A stretch of DNA of 7,263 bases from Desulfobacterales bacterium (GTDB lineage Bacteria > Desulfobacterota > Desulfobacteria > Desulfobacterales > Desulfosalsimonadaceae), in NCBI GenBank assembly GCA_018334855.1, contig JAGXLE010000069.1, forward strand, positions 1 to 7,263, given 5' to 3'. The notes beneath the pieces were generated by a model, which searched no databases, was not told the DNA's origin, and worked only from the letters and a program-made list of their open reading frames with translations. Both the position numbers and the translations under genes were made by a program. Positions within the stretch are counted from its first letter, which is position 1. Each line of letters begins with the position of its first letter. Positions 1 to 6,400 of this stretch are shown in pieces.

Positions 1-2
1 GG

Positions 3-1097
3 AGAGAAGAAGATATTTACCTGGTCATCAATCTTTTGGTTCTTCTGTTTTTTTCCGCATGGCGGTTTTCCCGGATGATGACACGGCCTATTCAGCGTTT
101 GATCCGCATTACTGATGAATACGAGGCCTCGGAAGACTTTGAATTTTTTCCTGAAAAGCAGAAAGATGAATTCCGCAGGCTATCGGGCTCATTAAACCGG
201 ATGGTTCGGCGTATTGAGGCTGACCGCGACCAGCTCAGGGAGTCTCTTGATTCTCTTGAGAAATCAAACCGGCAGTTAAAAGAGGCACAGAACGAGATCG
301 TGCGGGCTGAAAAGCTTGCCTCCATAGGGCGCCTGTCTGCAGGTATCGCCCATGAAATCGGAAATCCCGTGGGCATTGTACTCGGGTATCTCGGACTTTT
401 AAAATCGCGCTGCCTTGCACCTGATGACGAGCTCGGCAAAGATTATATCGAGAGGGCAGAGTCCGAAATCCAGCGGGTAAATACTATTATCCGCCAGCTT
501 CTCGATTTTTCCCGCAACCGGCCGTCAAATTATTCGGTTCTTTCGCTCCATGATCTTGTCAGGGAGGCGGGGGAAATGCTGTCCCAGCAGCCCATGTTTT
601 CCGATATCGTACTTGAATACAAATTCGGGGCTGAAAATGACCGCGTGCATGCCGATGCCGATCAGCTCCACCAGGTAATGGTCAACCTGATGATCAATGC
701 GGCCGATTCCATAAAGCAGGCCGAAAGCGTTGGGCAGGGCAGTATCCGGCTTGCCACCAGGGGCATAGACAGCCGGCAGTGCAGGCAGGCCATTGATTCG
801 AAACACGGAGCTATTGAACTGAAGGTGATCGACAATGGCACCGGCATTGAGGATCAGTATCTGGATAAAATTTTTGATCCGTTTTTCACCACCAAGGAAA
901 CAGGAAAAGGTACCGGCCTCGGGTTGTCTGTAAGCTACATGATGATCCGGCAGATGGGCGGCGGCATTGACGCCCTGCCTGGACAAGACGGCGGCACGCA
1001 AATAGTGATTGAACTGCCGGTTTGTACGGAGGCAGATAAAAGCCGGGATTTTTCAGGCAACCCCAATAATACTTGTCAGAACGGAAAAGTTTCATGA
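3..1097 (+). CDS. Sensor histidine kinase, NtrB/AtoS-like, 5'-truncated by the window
   Basis: This is the C-terminal part of a membrane-bound sensor kinase that autophosphorylates on histidine and passes the phosphate to the adjacent regulator. The frame is open from base 3, so the true start and any sensor domain lie outside. What is visible in order: a hydrophobic helix (nt 15-70, YLVINLLVLLFFSAW); a HAMP linker beginning TRPIQRL (about nt 78-220); a charged coiled-coil stretch; a HisKA domain with H-box AGIAHEIGNP (His codon 351-353); and a HATPase domain with N-box NLMINAAD (Asn codon 696-698), G1 DNGTG (831-845), an F-box DPFFTTKE, and G2 GKGTGLGL (903-926). All catalytic motifs are intact. 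The H-box and FFTTKE style match the NtrB/AtoS/ZraS group, which usually pairs with NtrC-type regulators. The stop codon overlaps the next start as ATGA, so the pair is surely one operon. The stimulus cannot be told from this fragment. Confidence 0.95.
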   Translation, partial: REEDIYLVINLLVLLFFSAWRFSRMMTRPIQRLIRITDEYEASEDFEFFPEKQKDEFRRLSGSLNRMVRRIEADRDQLRESLDSLEKSNRQLKEAQNEIVRAEKLASIGRLSAGIAHEIGNPVGIVLGYLGLLKSRCLAPDDELGKDYIERAESEIQRVNTIIRQLLDFSRNRPSNYSVLSLHDLVREAGEMLSQQPMFSDIVLEYKFGAENDRVHADADQLHQVMVNLMINAADSIKQAESVGQGSIRLATRGIDSRQCRQAIDSKHGAIELKVIDNGTGIEDQYLDKIFDPFFTTKETGKGTGLGLSVSYMMIRQMGGGIDALPGQDGGTQIVIELPVCTEADKSRDFSGNPNNTCQNGKVS

Positions 1098-2491
1098 CAC
1101 AGGATATTACCGACAGAGATGGCAAAAAGATTCTGGTGGTCGACGATGAGGCCAACATGCGCCACATGTTAAGCCTCCTTCTTGCCGATGCCGGCTACCG
1201 GGTTGATACGGCCGGCGACGGTGAGGCAGCTCTTAAAAAGGTTCAGGAGGCCCATTATAATTATATCTTTTGCGATATCAAAATGCCCAACATGGACGGC
1301 ATGACGTTTCTTGAATCCGCGGCCGGGTTTTTAAGATATACCAACGTGATCATGATGTCTGCCTACGGAACCATTGATACGGCCGTGGAGGCCATGAAAA
1401 AAGGGGCCTATGATTATATATCCAAGCCCTTTAAAACCGACGAAGTGCTGCTGGCGTTAAAAAAGGCCGAAGAGCGCGAAAGCCTGAAAAACGAAAACCG
1501 CGAATTAAAAAACCGGCTCGAACACATTGAGCAGTCTCATAAGTTCGGCAGCATGATTGCCGAGAGCAAAAGCATGCAGGAGGTTTTCCGACTTGCAGCC
1601 AAGGTAGCGCAATACGACACTACGGTGCTGATTGTCGGGGAGAGCGGAACGGGCAAGGAATTGATCGCCCGCGGAATTCATTTTGCAAGCAAGCGCGCGG
1701 ACAAACCCCTGATTCCGGTCAATTGCGGAGGAATTCCGGAAAACCTGCTTGAAAGCGAACTTTTCGGATACAAAAAAGGAGCGTTTACCGGGGCGGACAG
1801 AAATTACGGCGGACTTTTTGAGGCGGCCTCGGGCGGGACCGTGTTTTTGGACGAAATAGGGGATCTGCCCCTGTCTTTGCAGGTAAAACTGCTGCGCGTG
1901 CTCCAGGACAACGAGATTCGGCCCGTGGGTTCGTCTGTGTCAAAGCAGGTCGATGTAAGGATAATTGCGGCCACCTCAAAGGACCTGGAAGATCAGGTGA
2001 GCAAAGGGGCTTTCAGGGAGGACCTGTTTTACCGGTTAAACGTTATGCCGGTACACCTGCCGCCGCTTGCGGAAAGAACAGAGGATATTCCTTTGCTTTG
2101 CCGTTTTTTTATCGAGCGCTACAGCGAAAGGTTTGAAAAACAGGTAACCGGTATTTCATCCGCGGCCATGTCCCTGCTGCTTGAGCATTCCTGGCCGGGT
2201 AATGTACGCGAACTGGAAAATCTTATCGAACGGGCTGTGGTTCTTGCAGAAGATGAGGTGCTTGATACCGGCCTGTTCTCTTCGCTTTGCCAGGCCGGGG
2301 AGGGGCGTAATAACGGTATTGACGATATAATTTCAGGCTATTCTTTGAAATCCGGCAAACAAGCGCTTGAAAAGGTCCTGATCAAAAAAGCCCTGGCTGC
2401 TACCGGAGGCAATAGAACCAAGGCTTCGCGCCTGCTTGAGATAAGCCATCCGTCGCTTTTGAGCAAGATGCGGGATTACAACATTGAATAA
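1094..2491 (+). CDS. Sigma-54-dependent response regulator, NtrC/AtoC family
   Basis: A 465-residue cytoplasmic transcription activator that, once phosphorylated by the upstream kinase, hydrolyses ATP to open sigma-54 RNA polymerase promoters. The receiver domain (about 10-130) has acidic residues VVDDE, phospho-acceptor Asp61 in FCDIKMPNMDG, and the PF-K switch region SKPFK. The AAA+ domain (about 155-390) has Walker A GESGTGKE (182-189), the sigma-54 contact loop GAFTGA (229-234), Walker B FLDEIGD (Asp253-Glu254), and the arginine region REDLFYRLNV. The C-terminal Fis-type helix-turn-helix runs from about Asn440 to the end (NRTKASRLLEIS, then HPSLLSKM). All parts needed for a functional enhancer-binding protein are present, and the length is typical. 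I chose ATG 1094 because it overlaps the kinase stop (ATGA). A TTG at 1073 in the same frame would add seven residues but is less likely. The Shine-Dalgarno sequence is weak (GGAAAAG), which fits translational coupling. Target genes are unknown; no clear -24/-12 promoter lies in the window. Confidence 0.96.
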   Translation: MTQDITDRDGKKILVVDDEANMRHMLSLLLADAGYRVDTAGDGEAALKKVQEAHYNYIFCDIKMPNMDGMTFLESAAGFLRYTNVIMMSAYGTIDTAVEAMKKGAYDYISKPFKTDEVLLALKKAEERESLKNENRELKNRLEHIEQSHKFGSMIAESKSMQEVFRLAAKVAQYDTTVLIVGESGTGKELIARGIHFASKRADKPLIPVNCGGIPENLLESELFGYKKGAFTGADRNYGGLFEAASGGTVFLDEIGDLPLSLQVKLLRVLQDNEIRPVGSSVSKQVDVRIIAATSKDLEDQVSKGAFREDLFYRLNVMPVHLPPLAERTEDIPLLCRFFIERYSERFEKQVTGISSAAMSLLLEHSWPGNVRELENLIERAVVLAEDEVLDTGLFSSLCQAGEGRNNGIDDIISGYSLKSGKQALEKVLIKKALAATGGNRTKASRLLEISHPSLLSKMRDYNIE

Positions 2492-2511
2492 GCGCCTTGA
2501 AGTGCTTATTT
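2486..2511. terminator. Compact hairpin between convergent genes, holding both stop codons
   Basis: The arms AATAAGCGC (2487-2495) and GTGCTTATT (2502-2510) pair over 9 bp with one G-U wobble and a 6-nt loop. An outer G-U pair extends it to 2486/2511. The left arm contains the TAA of the response regulator (2489-2491) and the right arm contains the TAA of ihfA on the other strand (2508-2506). The position between convergent genes argues for a bidirectional terminator. No proper T-tract follows on either strand, so termination strength is uncertain. Confidence 0.55.
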
Positions 2512-2790
2512 GCCCTGGTTGATTCTTTCCCTTAATTTCCCGGAGCATTTAAATGTGACAACCTTGCGGGCGTTTAGCAGGAGGTCTTCGCCTGTTGCGG
2601 GATTGCGGCCCCGGCGGGTACTTTTCTGCTTGACGCAGAACTTGCCGAAACCGGAGACAAGGACATCTTCATCGTTTTCAAGGCTGCGCTTGATAATTTC
2701 GAGAAGTGATTCAACAATTTCCACGGATTTTTTCTTGGTAAAACCCAGCTCGTTGACCTGTTCAACGATATTATTTTTCGTCAGTGCCAT
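2506..2790 (-). CDS. ihfA: Integration host factor alpha-like DNA-bending protein (HU/IHF family)
   Basis: A 94-residue nucleoid protein of the HU/IHF family, which binds the minor groove as a dimer and bends DNA sharply. The sequence opens MALTKNNIVEQVNELGF, as in IHF-alpha proteins. It has the dimer-core segment VLVSGFGKFCVKQK, the beta-arm motif RRGRNPATGEDLLLNARKVVTF with the intercalating Pro64, and ends KLRERINQGK. The GRNP-TGE arm and the MALTK start favour IHF-alpha over HU, but HU-like assignment cannot be excluded without alignment. An in-frame ATG 36 nt further upstream would add MQPSTKAGAGGI, but ATG 2790 has a strong AGGAGG (2795-2800) and gives the family's usual N-terminus. Its ATG shares one base with the stop of the preceding small gene (TAATG), so the two are probably translationally coupled. 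In other bacteria IHF assists sigma-54 promoters, a possible link to the convergent NtrC-type regulator. The IHF-beta partner is not in the window. Confidence 0.93.
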   Translation of the reverse strand: MALTKNNIVEQVNELGFTKKKSVEIVESLLEIIKRSLENDEDVLVSGFGKFCVKQKSTRRGRNPATGEDLLLNARKVVTFKCSGKLRERINQGK

Positions 2791-2981
2791 TATGCCTCCT
2801 GCTCCGGCTTTTGTTGATGGTTGCATGTTGATTCGGCCTGTTCCGGTTCGGTTTCGCCGTCTGTTTGCCTGTCTGCTTCCGTAACCGGAAAATACTGCTT
2901 CACTGTCTTTACTATATTGTCGATCCTGCTTGAAATCTCGTTGATTTCATTTTTTATTTCAGTGGCATCCGGAGTTTTCAT
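2790..2981 (-). CDS. Small uncharacterised protein: isoleucine-heptad helix plus acidic tail, coupled to ihfA
   Basis: I do not recognise this 63-residue protein. Its N-terminal half is a strong amphipathic helix candidate. Hydrophobic residues fall at 9, 13, 16, 20, 23, 27 and 30 (Ile, Ile, Ile, Ile, Ile, Val, Tyr), a regular 4-3 heptad spacing, within TEIKNEINEISSRIDNIVKTV. After PVTEAD, the C-terminal half is polar, rich in Glu and Gln, and probably disordered (DGETEPEQAEST and KPEQEA). There is no signal peptide or membrane segment. This suggests a small coiled-coil oligomer or partner-binding protein in the cytoplasm. That it is a gene is supported by the TAATG overlap with ihfA, a promoter upstream on the same strand, and the clean heptad. 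Against it, ATG 2981 has no Shine-Dalgarno at proper distance (only GTGAGG about 20 nt upstream). The frame stays open 16 codons further upstream to a TGA at 3032-3030, next to an 8-bp duplication, so the native protein may be longer. A DNA-binding function is not shown. Confidence 0.62.
   Translation of the reverse strand: MKTPDATEIKNEINEISSRIDNIVKTVKQYFPVTEADRQTDGETEPEQAESTCNHQQKPEQEA
2795..2800 (-). promoter_or_regulatory. Shine-Dalgarno of ihfA inside the end of the upstream small gene
   Basis: Read on the - strand this is AGGAGG, four bases before the ATG at 2790. It is made from the last Gln-Glu-Ala codons of the upstream small gene, followed by its TAA. It decides the ihfA start and makes reinitiation by ribosomes finishing the small gene likely. 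Confidence 0.85.
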
Positions 2982-3018
2982 AAAAAAATCAGCTAATGTA
3001 TCCTCACCGTTTTTTACC

Positions 3019-3034
3019 CGTTCATACGTTCATA
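3019..3034 (-). repeat. 8-bp tandem duplication at the 5' end of the small gene
   Basis: On the - strand the unit TATGAACG occurs twice in direct succession, immediately after an ATG at 3037-3035. With two copies that ATG reads M-Y-E-R-M-N-G and then stops. With one copy it would read MYERVKNGEDTLADFF straight into the Met at 2981 of the small gene, giving 79 residues. As 8 is not a multiple of three, copy number switches the frame. Confidence 0.8.
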
Positions 3035-3078
3035 CATGGTTATAAAATGCTTTTCAAGGATGCAATGATCATGTTTTT

Positions 3079-3111
3079 ATTATAGATAAAACGATATGAA
3101 TAATATGTCAA
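3079..3111 (-). promoter_or_regulatory. Sigma-70-type promoter for the small gene and ihfA
   Basis: The - strand has a perfect -35 TTGACA (3111-3106). Two -10 choices follow: TATCTA at 3088-3083 with the ideal 17-bp spacer, or a perfect TATAAT at 3084-3079 with a long 21-bp spacer. Transcription would start near 3072-3077. This leaves a leader of about 35 nt to the out-of-frame ATG at 3037, or about 90 nt to the ATG at 2981. No convincing IHF consensus site was found nearby, so autoregulation is not shown. Confidence 0.6.
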
Positions 3112-3226
3112 GATGTTATAGTTATTTTTAAACCAATCCCAGGAAAATTTGATTTTTCATCAGCAAATTTTTATATTACGGTTTCGATCTGCTGCCGGGG
3201 TGTAGCCTCCGTGTCTGCTTTACCCA
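3112..3226. other. Intergenic stretch without a recognisable gene
   Basis: This lies between the ihfA-operon promoter and the tRNA terminator. The half nearest ihfA is very AT-rich, as expected upstream of a strong promoter; the other half (about 3190-3220) is GC-richer. I see no plausible open reading frame with a ribosome binding site, no second tRNA and no transposon end. The only structure is the AT-rich inverted repeat listed separately. Confidence 0.6.
3144..3171. repeat. AT-rich inverted repeat upstream of the ihfA-operon promoter
   Basis: AAAATTTG (3144-3151) and CAAATTTT (3164-3171) are exact inverted copies separated by 12 bases. They lie about 33-60 bp upstream of the -35 TTGACA. 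The site could bind a dimeric regulator or act as an UP-like AT-rich element. In such AT-rich DNA a chance match is also possible. Confidence 0.35.
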
Positions 3227-3240
3227 AAAGCGGATCAATA
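3227..3240. repeat. Near-direct repeat, left copy (partner at 3358-3371), bracketing tRNA-Thr
   Basis: AAAGCGGATCAATA here and AAAGCGGATTGATA at 3358-3371 agree at 12 of 14 bases, including nine identical at the start. Together they flank the tRNA gene and its terminator. They may be remnants of a duplication or deletion between tandem tRNA units, or chance. Confidence 0.3.
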
Positions 3241-3273
3241 AAAAAGGTTTCAGGAATTGCGGCCTGAAACCTT
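3237..3273 (-). terminator. Rho-independent terminator of tRNA-Thr
   Basis: On the - strand a perfect 11-bp stem, AAGGTTTCAGG paired with CCTGAAACCTT (3273-3263 with 3254-3244), encloses an 8-nt loop. It is followed by a run of six T residues (3245-3240) and TT after one A. It begins 8 nt past the CCA end of the tRNA gene. Read on the + strand, the stem lacks a T-run. Confidence 0.88.
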
Positions 3274-3281
3274 GTATTTCA

Positions 3282-3357
3282 TGGAGCCGACGAGCGGAGT
3301 CGAACCGCTGACCTGCTCATTACGAGTGAGCTGCTCTACCTGCTGAGCTACGTCGGC
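3282..3357 (-). tRNA. tRNA-Thr, anticodon CGT, CCA encoded
   Basis: A 76-nt cloverleaf on the - strand delivering threonine at ACG codons. The acceptor stem pairs GCCGACG with CGTCGGC. The D arm is GCTC/GAGC with loop AGCAGGTA. The anticodon stem is GCTCA/TGAGC with loop CTCGTAA, so the anticodon is CGT. The variable region is AGGTC. The T arm is AGCGG/CCGCT with loop TTCGACT. The discriminator base is T, followed by a genome-encoded CCA. All stems are perfectly paired, so the gene is intact. It stands alone, with its own terminator downstream and a probable promoter just upstream, divergent from mfd. Confidence 0.97.
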
Positions 3358-3369
3358 AAAGCGGATTGA

Positions 3370-3399
3370 TAGGTATCATGGAAATATTGCCGCAGTCAA
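3370..3399 (-). promoter_or_regulatory. Probable tRNA-Thr promoter
   Basis: A good -35, TTGACT, sits at 3399-3394 on the - strand. The -10 is poor: ATACCT (3376-3371) after 17 bp, or TACCTA (3375-3370) after 18 bp. The spacing to the tRNA 5' end (about 12-13 nt after the -10) is right for a short leader. The -35 is the main evidence. Confidence 0.4.
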
Positions 3400-3465
3400 G
3401 CGTTTTTGGGCAAATCAGACACCCTGACGGCTGTGCATGGATCAATATGGAATAAGAGTACCAGT

Positions 3466-6400
3466 ATGAAAAGATATAAATCCTATTTTCGTGCCGCACA
3501 AGCAGAAGATATAAGCGTAATTGAAGCGGTCAGCGACCGCCTGCAGCAGGGTGCCGCCAGTGTTACCTGTACCGGTGCCGCGGGCGCAGAACGGGCATAT
3601 ATGCTTTCCCGCCTGAGCCGCAGGCTAAAGCGCCCCCTTTTTATAATGGTGCCGGGTATGAATGAGGCCGAGAGCCTTGTCCAGGACCTGGCCTTTTTTT
3701 CGGACACAGACGATGCCCCGCCTGTATACCTGTTTCCGCCTTACAACATTTTGCCTTTCAAGCGGGTTGCCTATCATAATGAAACCGCGGCCCGGCGCAT
3801 CCGGATTTTATACCAGCTTGCAGTGGGCGGAAATACGGGGCAGGTGGTAGTTGCGCCTGTGGAAACCCTGCTGCAGAAAATTATTCCGCGCCGGGAGCTG
3901 TGCGATTACGCGGAACTGATAATGGTCAACGAGGAGACCGAACGCGATCGTCTCGTGGAAAAACTCAATGCGGGCGGATACGCTCATACGGCCATGGTGG
4001 AAGAGCCGGGGGAGTACAGCATACGCGGGGGTATTTTTGACATATTTTCCCCGATGTATGACAATCCCGTGCGCATCGAGTTTTTTGGCGACACTGTGGA
4101 TTCCATCCGGTTTTTTTCTGCTTCCACCCAGCGCAAAATAAGCTCGGCTCAGGAGGCCGTGGTACTGCCGGCAAGGGAGGCGATCCTGGAAAAGCACCGG
4201 GTAAGTGACGTAATTGCCAGGGCCCGCGAGCAGAGGATGGATGCCGGACTATCCAGATCGGCAGAGGATGAATTCGTTGAAAGGCTGCGTACCGAAGGCG
4301 TGTTTGCAGGCATAGAAAGCCTGCTGCCGCTTATCTATCCCGAGCCTGATACGGTATTTGATTATCTGCCTGACCGGGCCCTGATGGTGGAATATGATGC
4401 CCCAGCAATTGAAAAAGCCGCGCTGAAGAAAGAGGACATGGCTTCACGCAATTATGTTTCTGCCTGCAATGATAACCGGATGTGCGTCAAGCCTGAACTT
4501 ATCTACCAGGACTGGCGCACCGCAAAGGACCTGCTTAAATCCCGTCAGCGTCTTGCCTTCCGCCTCATTGATGTAAATGCCCCGGAAAGTCCGGATGAAT
4601 CGGATCAGGACAGTTTTGATCTGGGGGCCGATGACAATTCAGACATTGAAAGCACCCTGCTTGCCAGGCGCAGGGGGGATCAGGCTTTAACCCCTCTTGC
4701 CGACTGGATAGAACAGAACCGCAGCAGCGCCTGTGCCACGCTGATGGTCTGCCGGAGCAAGTCGCAGGCAGAAAGACTGATGGATCTCACAGAGGGCTAC
4801 GGAATCCGGCCTGAAATCGTGGATTCGTTTTCGCAGATAAGATTTTTATCTTCAGCCCCGGCCATCTGCATAGGTAGGCTTTCTTCAGGCTTTGTCTGGC
4901 CCGGTGAGCGGATTGCCGTGATTACAGACAGGGAGATTTTCGGCACCAAAGTCCGTCAGAAAAGCAGAAAGGAAAACCGGCAGGCTGTCAAGACCGCGCT
5001 GCTCGATTTTGCGGATTTAAATGCAGGCGACCTGGTTGTCCATGTTGATCACGGCATAGGTCAGTACAGGGGCCTGGAGAAAATTACTTTGGAAGGCATC
5101 ACAAACGATTTCCTGGTGCTTGAATACAGGGGCGGCGACAAACTGTTTCTGCCGGTCGACCGCATGGACATGGTGCAGAAATACATGGGAGTCGAAGGCG
5201 CAGCCCCGGTTATTGACAGGCTCGGCGGCACCTCCTGGGGGAAGGTGAAAGAAAAGGCCAGAAAGTCTGTTGAAAAAATAGCCGGCGAGCTCCTTGATCT
5301 TTATGCCGAGCGCAGGGTTAAGAAAGGACATGCCTACAGCGCGCCGGATAGTTATTACAAGGATTTTGAAGCAGGTTTTCCCTACGAGGAGACCCCTGAC
5401 CAGGTAAGGGCCATTTCAGACGTGACAGGCGATATGGAATCGCCTGTTCCCATGGACCGGCTGATCTGCGGAGACGTGGGCTACGGCAAAACCGAGGTGG
5501 CCCTGCGGGCCGCGTTCAAGGCCGTCAACGACGGCAAGCAGGTGGCCGTGCTGGTGCCCACCACGCTTCTGGCAGAACAGCATTTCCGAACATTTTCAGA
5601 GCGATTTGAGCATTACCCGGTCAATATTGAAAGCCTGAACCGGTTCAGGTCCCGCAAAAAGCAGAAGGAAATCATCGATGAAATTCAACACGGAAAGGTA
5701 GATATTGTTATCGGCACCCACAGGCTGCTGCAGAAAGACGTCTCATTTACGGATCTCGGCCTGATAATAATTGACGAGGAGCAGCGCTTCGGCGTGCGCC
5801 ACAAGGAAAAGTTAAAAAAGATGCGCAGCACTGTGGACGTGCTTTCAATGACGGCCACGCCGATTCCCAGGACCCTTCACCTGTCGATGCTCGGCGTGCG
5901 CGATATAAGCGTGATTACCACACCGCCGGAGCTGCGTCAGCCTATTAGATCCTATATAAGCGAATTTGATCCTGCCGTGATTTCAGAGGCAGTGCGCGGT
6001 GAAATAGAGAGGGGCGGCCAGATCTTCTTTGTTCACAACAATATCAATACCATCTGGAACATGGCAAGGCGGCTCAGGGAGATTGTGCCCGAGGTCCGGC
6101 TGGGGGTGGCCCACGGCAGACTTGCAGAAGAAGAGCTCGAGCAGGTCATGTACAAGTTTATAAACAGGGAAATCGATATGCTGGTATCAACCACGATTGT
6201 GGAATCAGGGCTCGATATCCCCAATGCCAACACAATGATTATTAACCGGGCAGACCGCATGGGACTGGCCCAGCTCTATCAGCTGAGGGGCCGTGTGGGA
6301 AGGGCCGACACCCAGGCTTACGCCTACCTGATAGTGCCAAAGGAGGCCGCCCTTTCCAAGGACGCCCAGAAACGGCTAAGGGTTGTAATGGAGCACAGCG

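Noticed and set aside
836..850. Sigma-54-like -24/-12 match (TGGCAC, five bases, TTGA) on the + strand
   Set aside because: It is within the codons of the conserved kinase G1 motif, lacks the GC of the -12 element, and has no gene start downstream that would need it.
525..1001. 158-residue open frame on the - strand opposite the kinase
   Set aside because: It is fully antisense to the conserved HisKA/HATPase coding sequence, has no ribosome binding site or family-like motifs, and is explained as a shadow frame.
2510..2884. 124-residue + strand frame across ihfA
   Set aside because: It is antisense to the IHF-alpha gene, which has clear family motifs and a strong Shine-Dalgarno.
3019..3034. 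CRISPR-like or longer repeat array
   Set aside because: Only two 8-bp units are present, with no spacers and no cas genes in the window.
2982..3400. IHF consensus sites (WATCAA, four bases, TTR) as evidence of ihfA autoregulation
   Set aside because: Only partial matches were found by eye on either strand; none keeps both conserved halves.
3406..3465. TTG-initiated 20-residue N-terminal extension of Mfd
   Set aside because: There is no Shine-Dalgarno before the TTG, it reaches close to the tRNA promoter, and the residues do not resemble the Mfd N-terminus; ATG 3466 has AAGAG at 7 nt.
3808..4197. 129-residue open frame on the - strand inside mfd
   Set aside because: It lies opposite conserved Mfd sequence, and its composition is that of a reverse-frame shadow.
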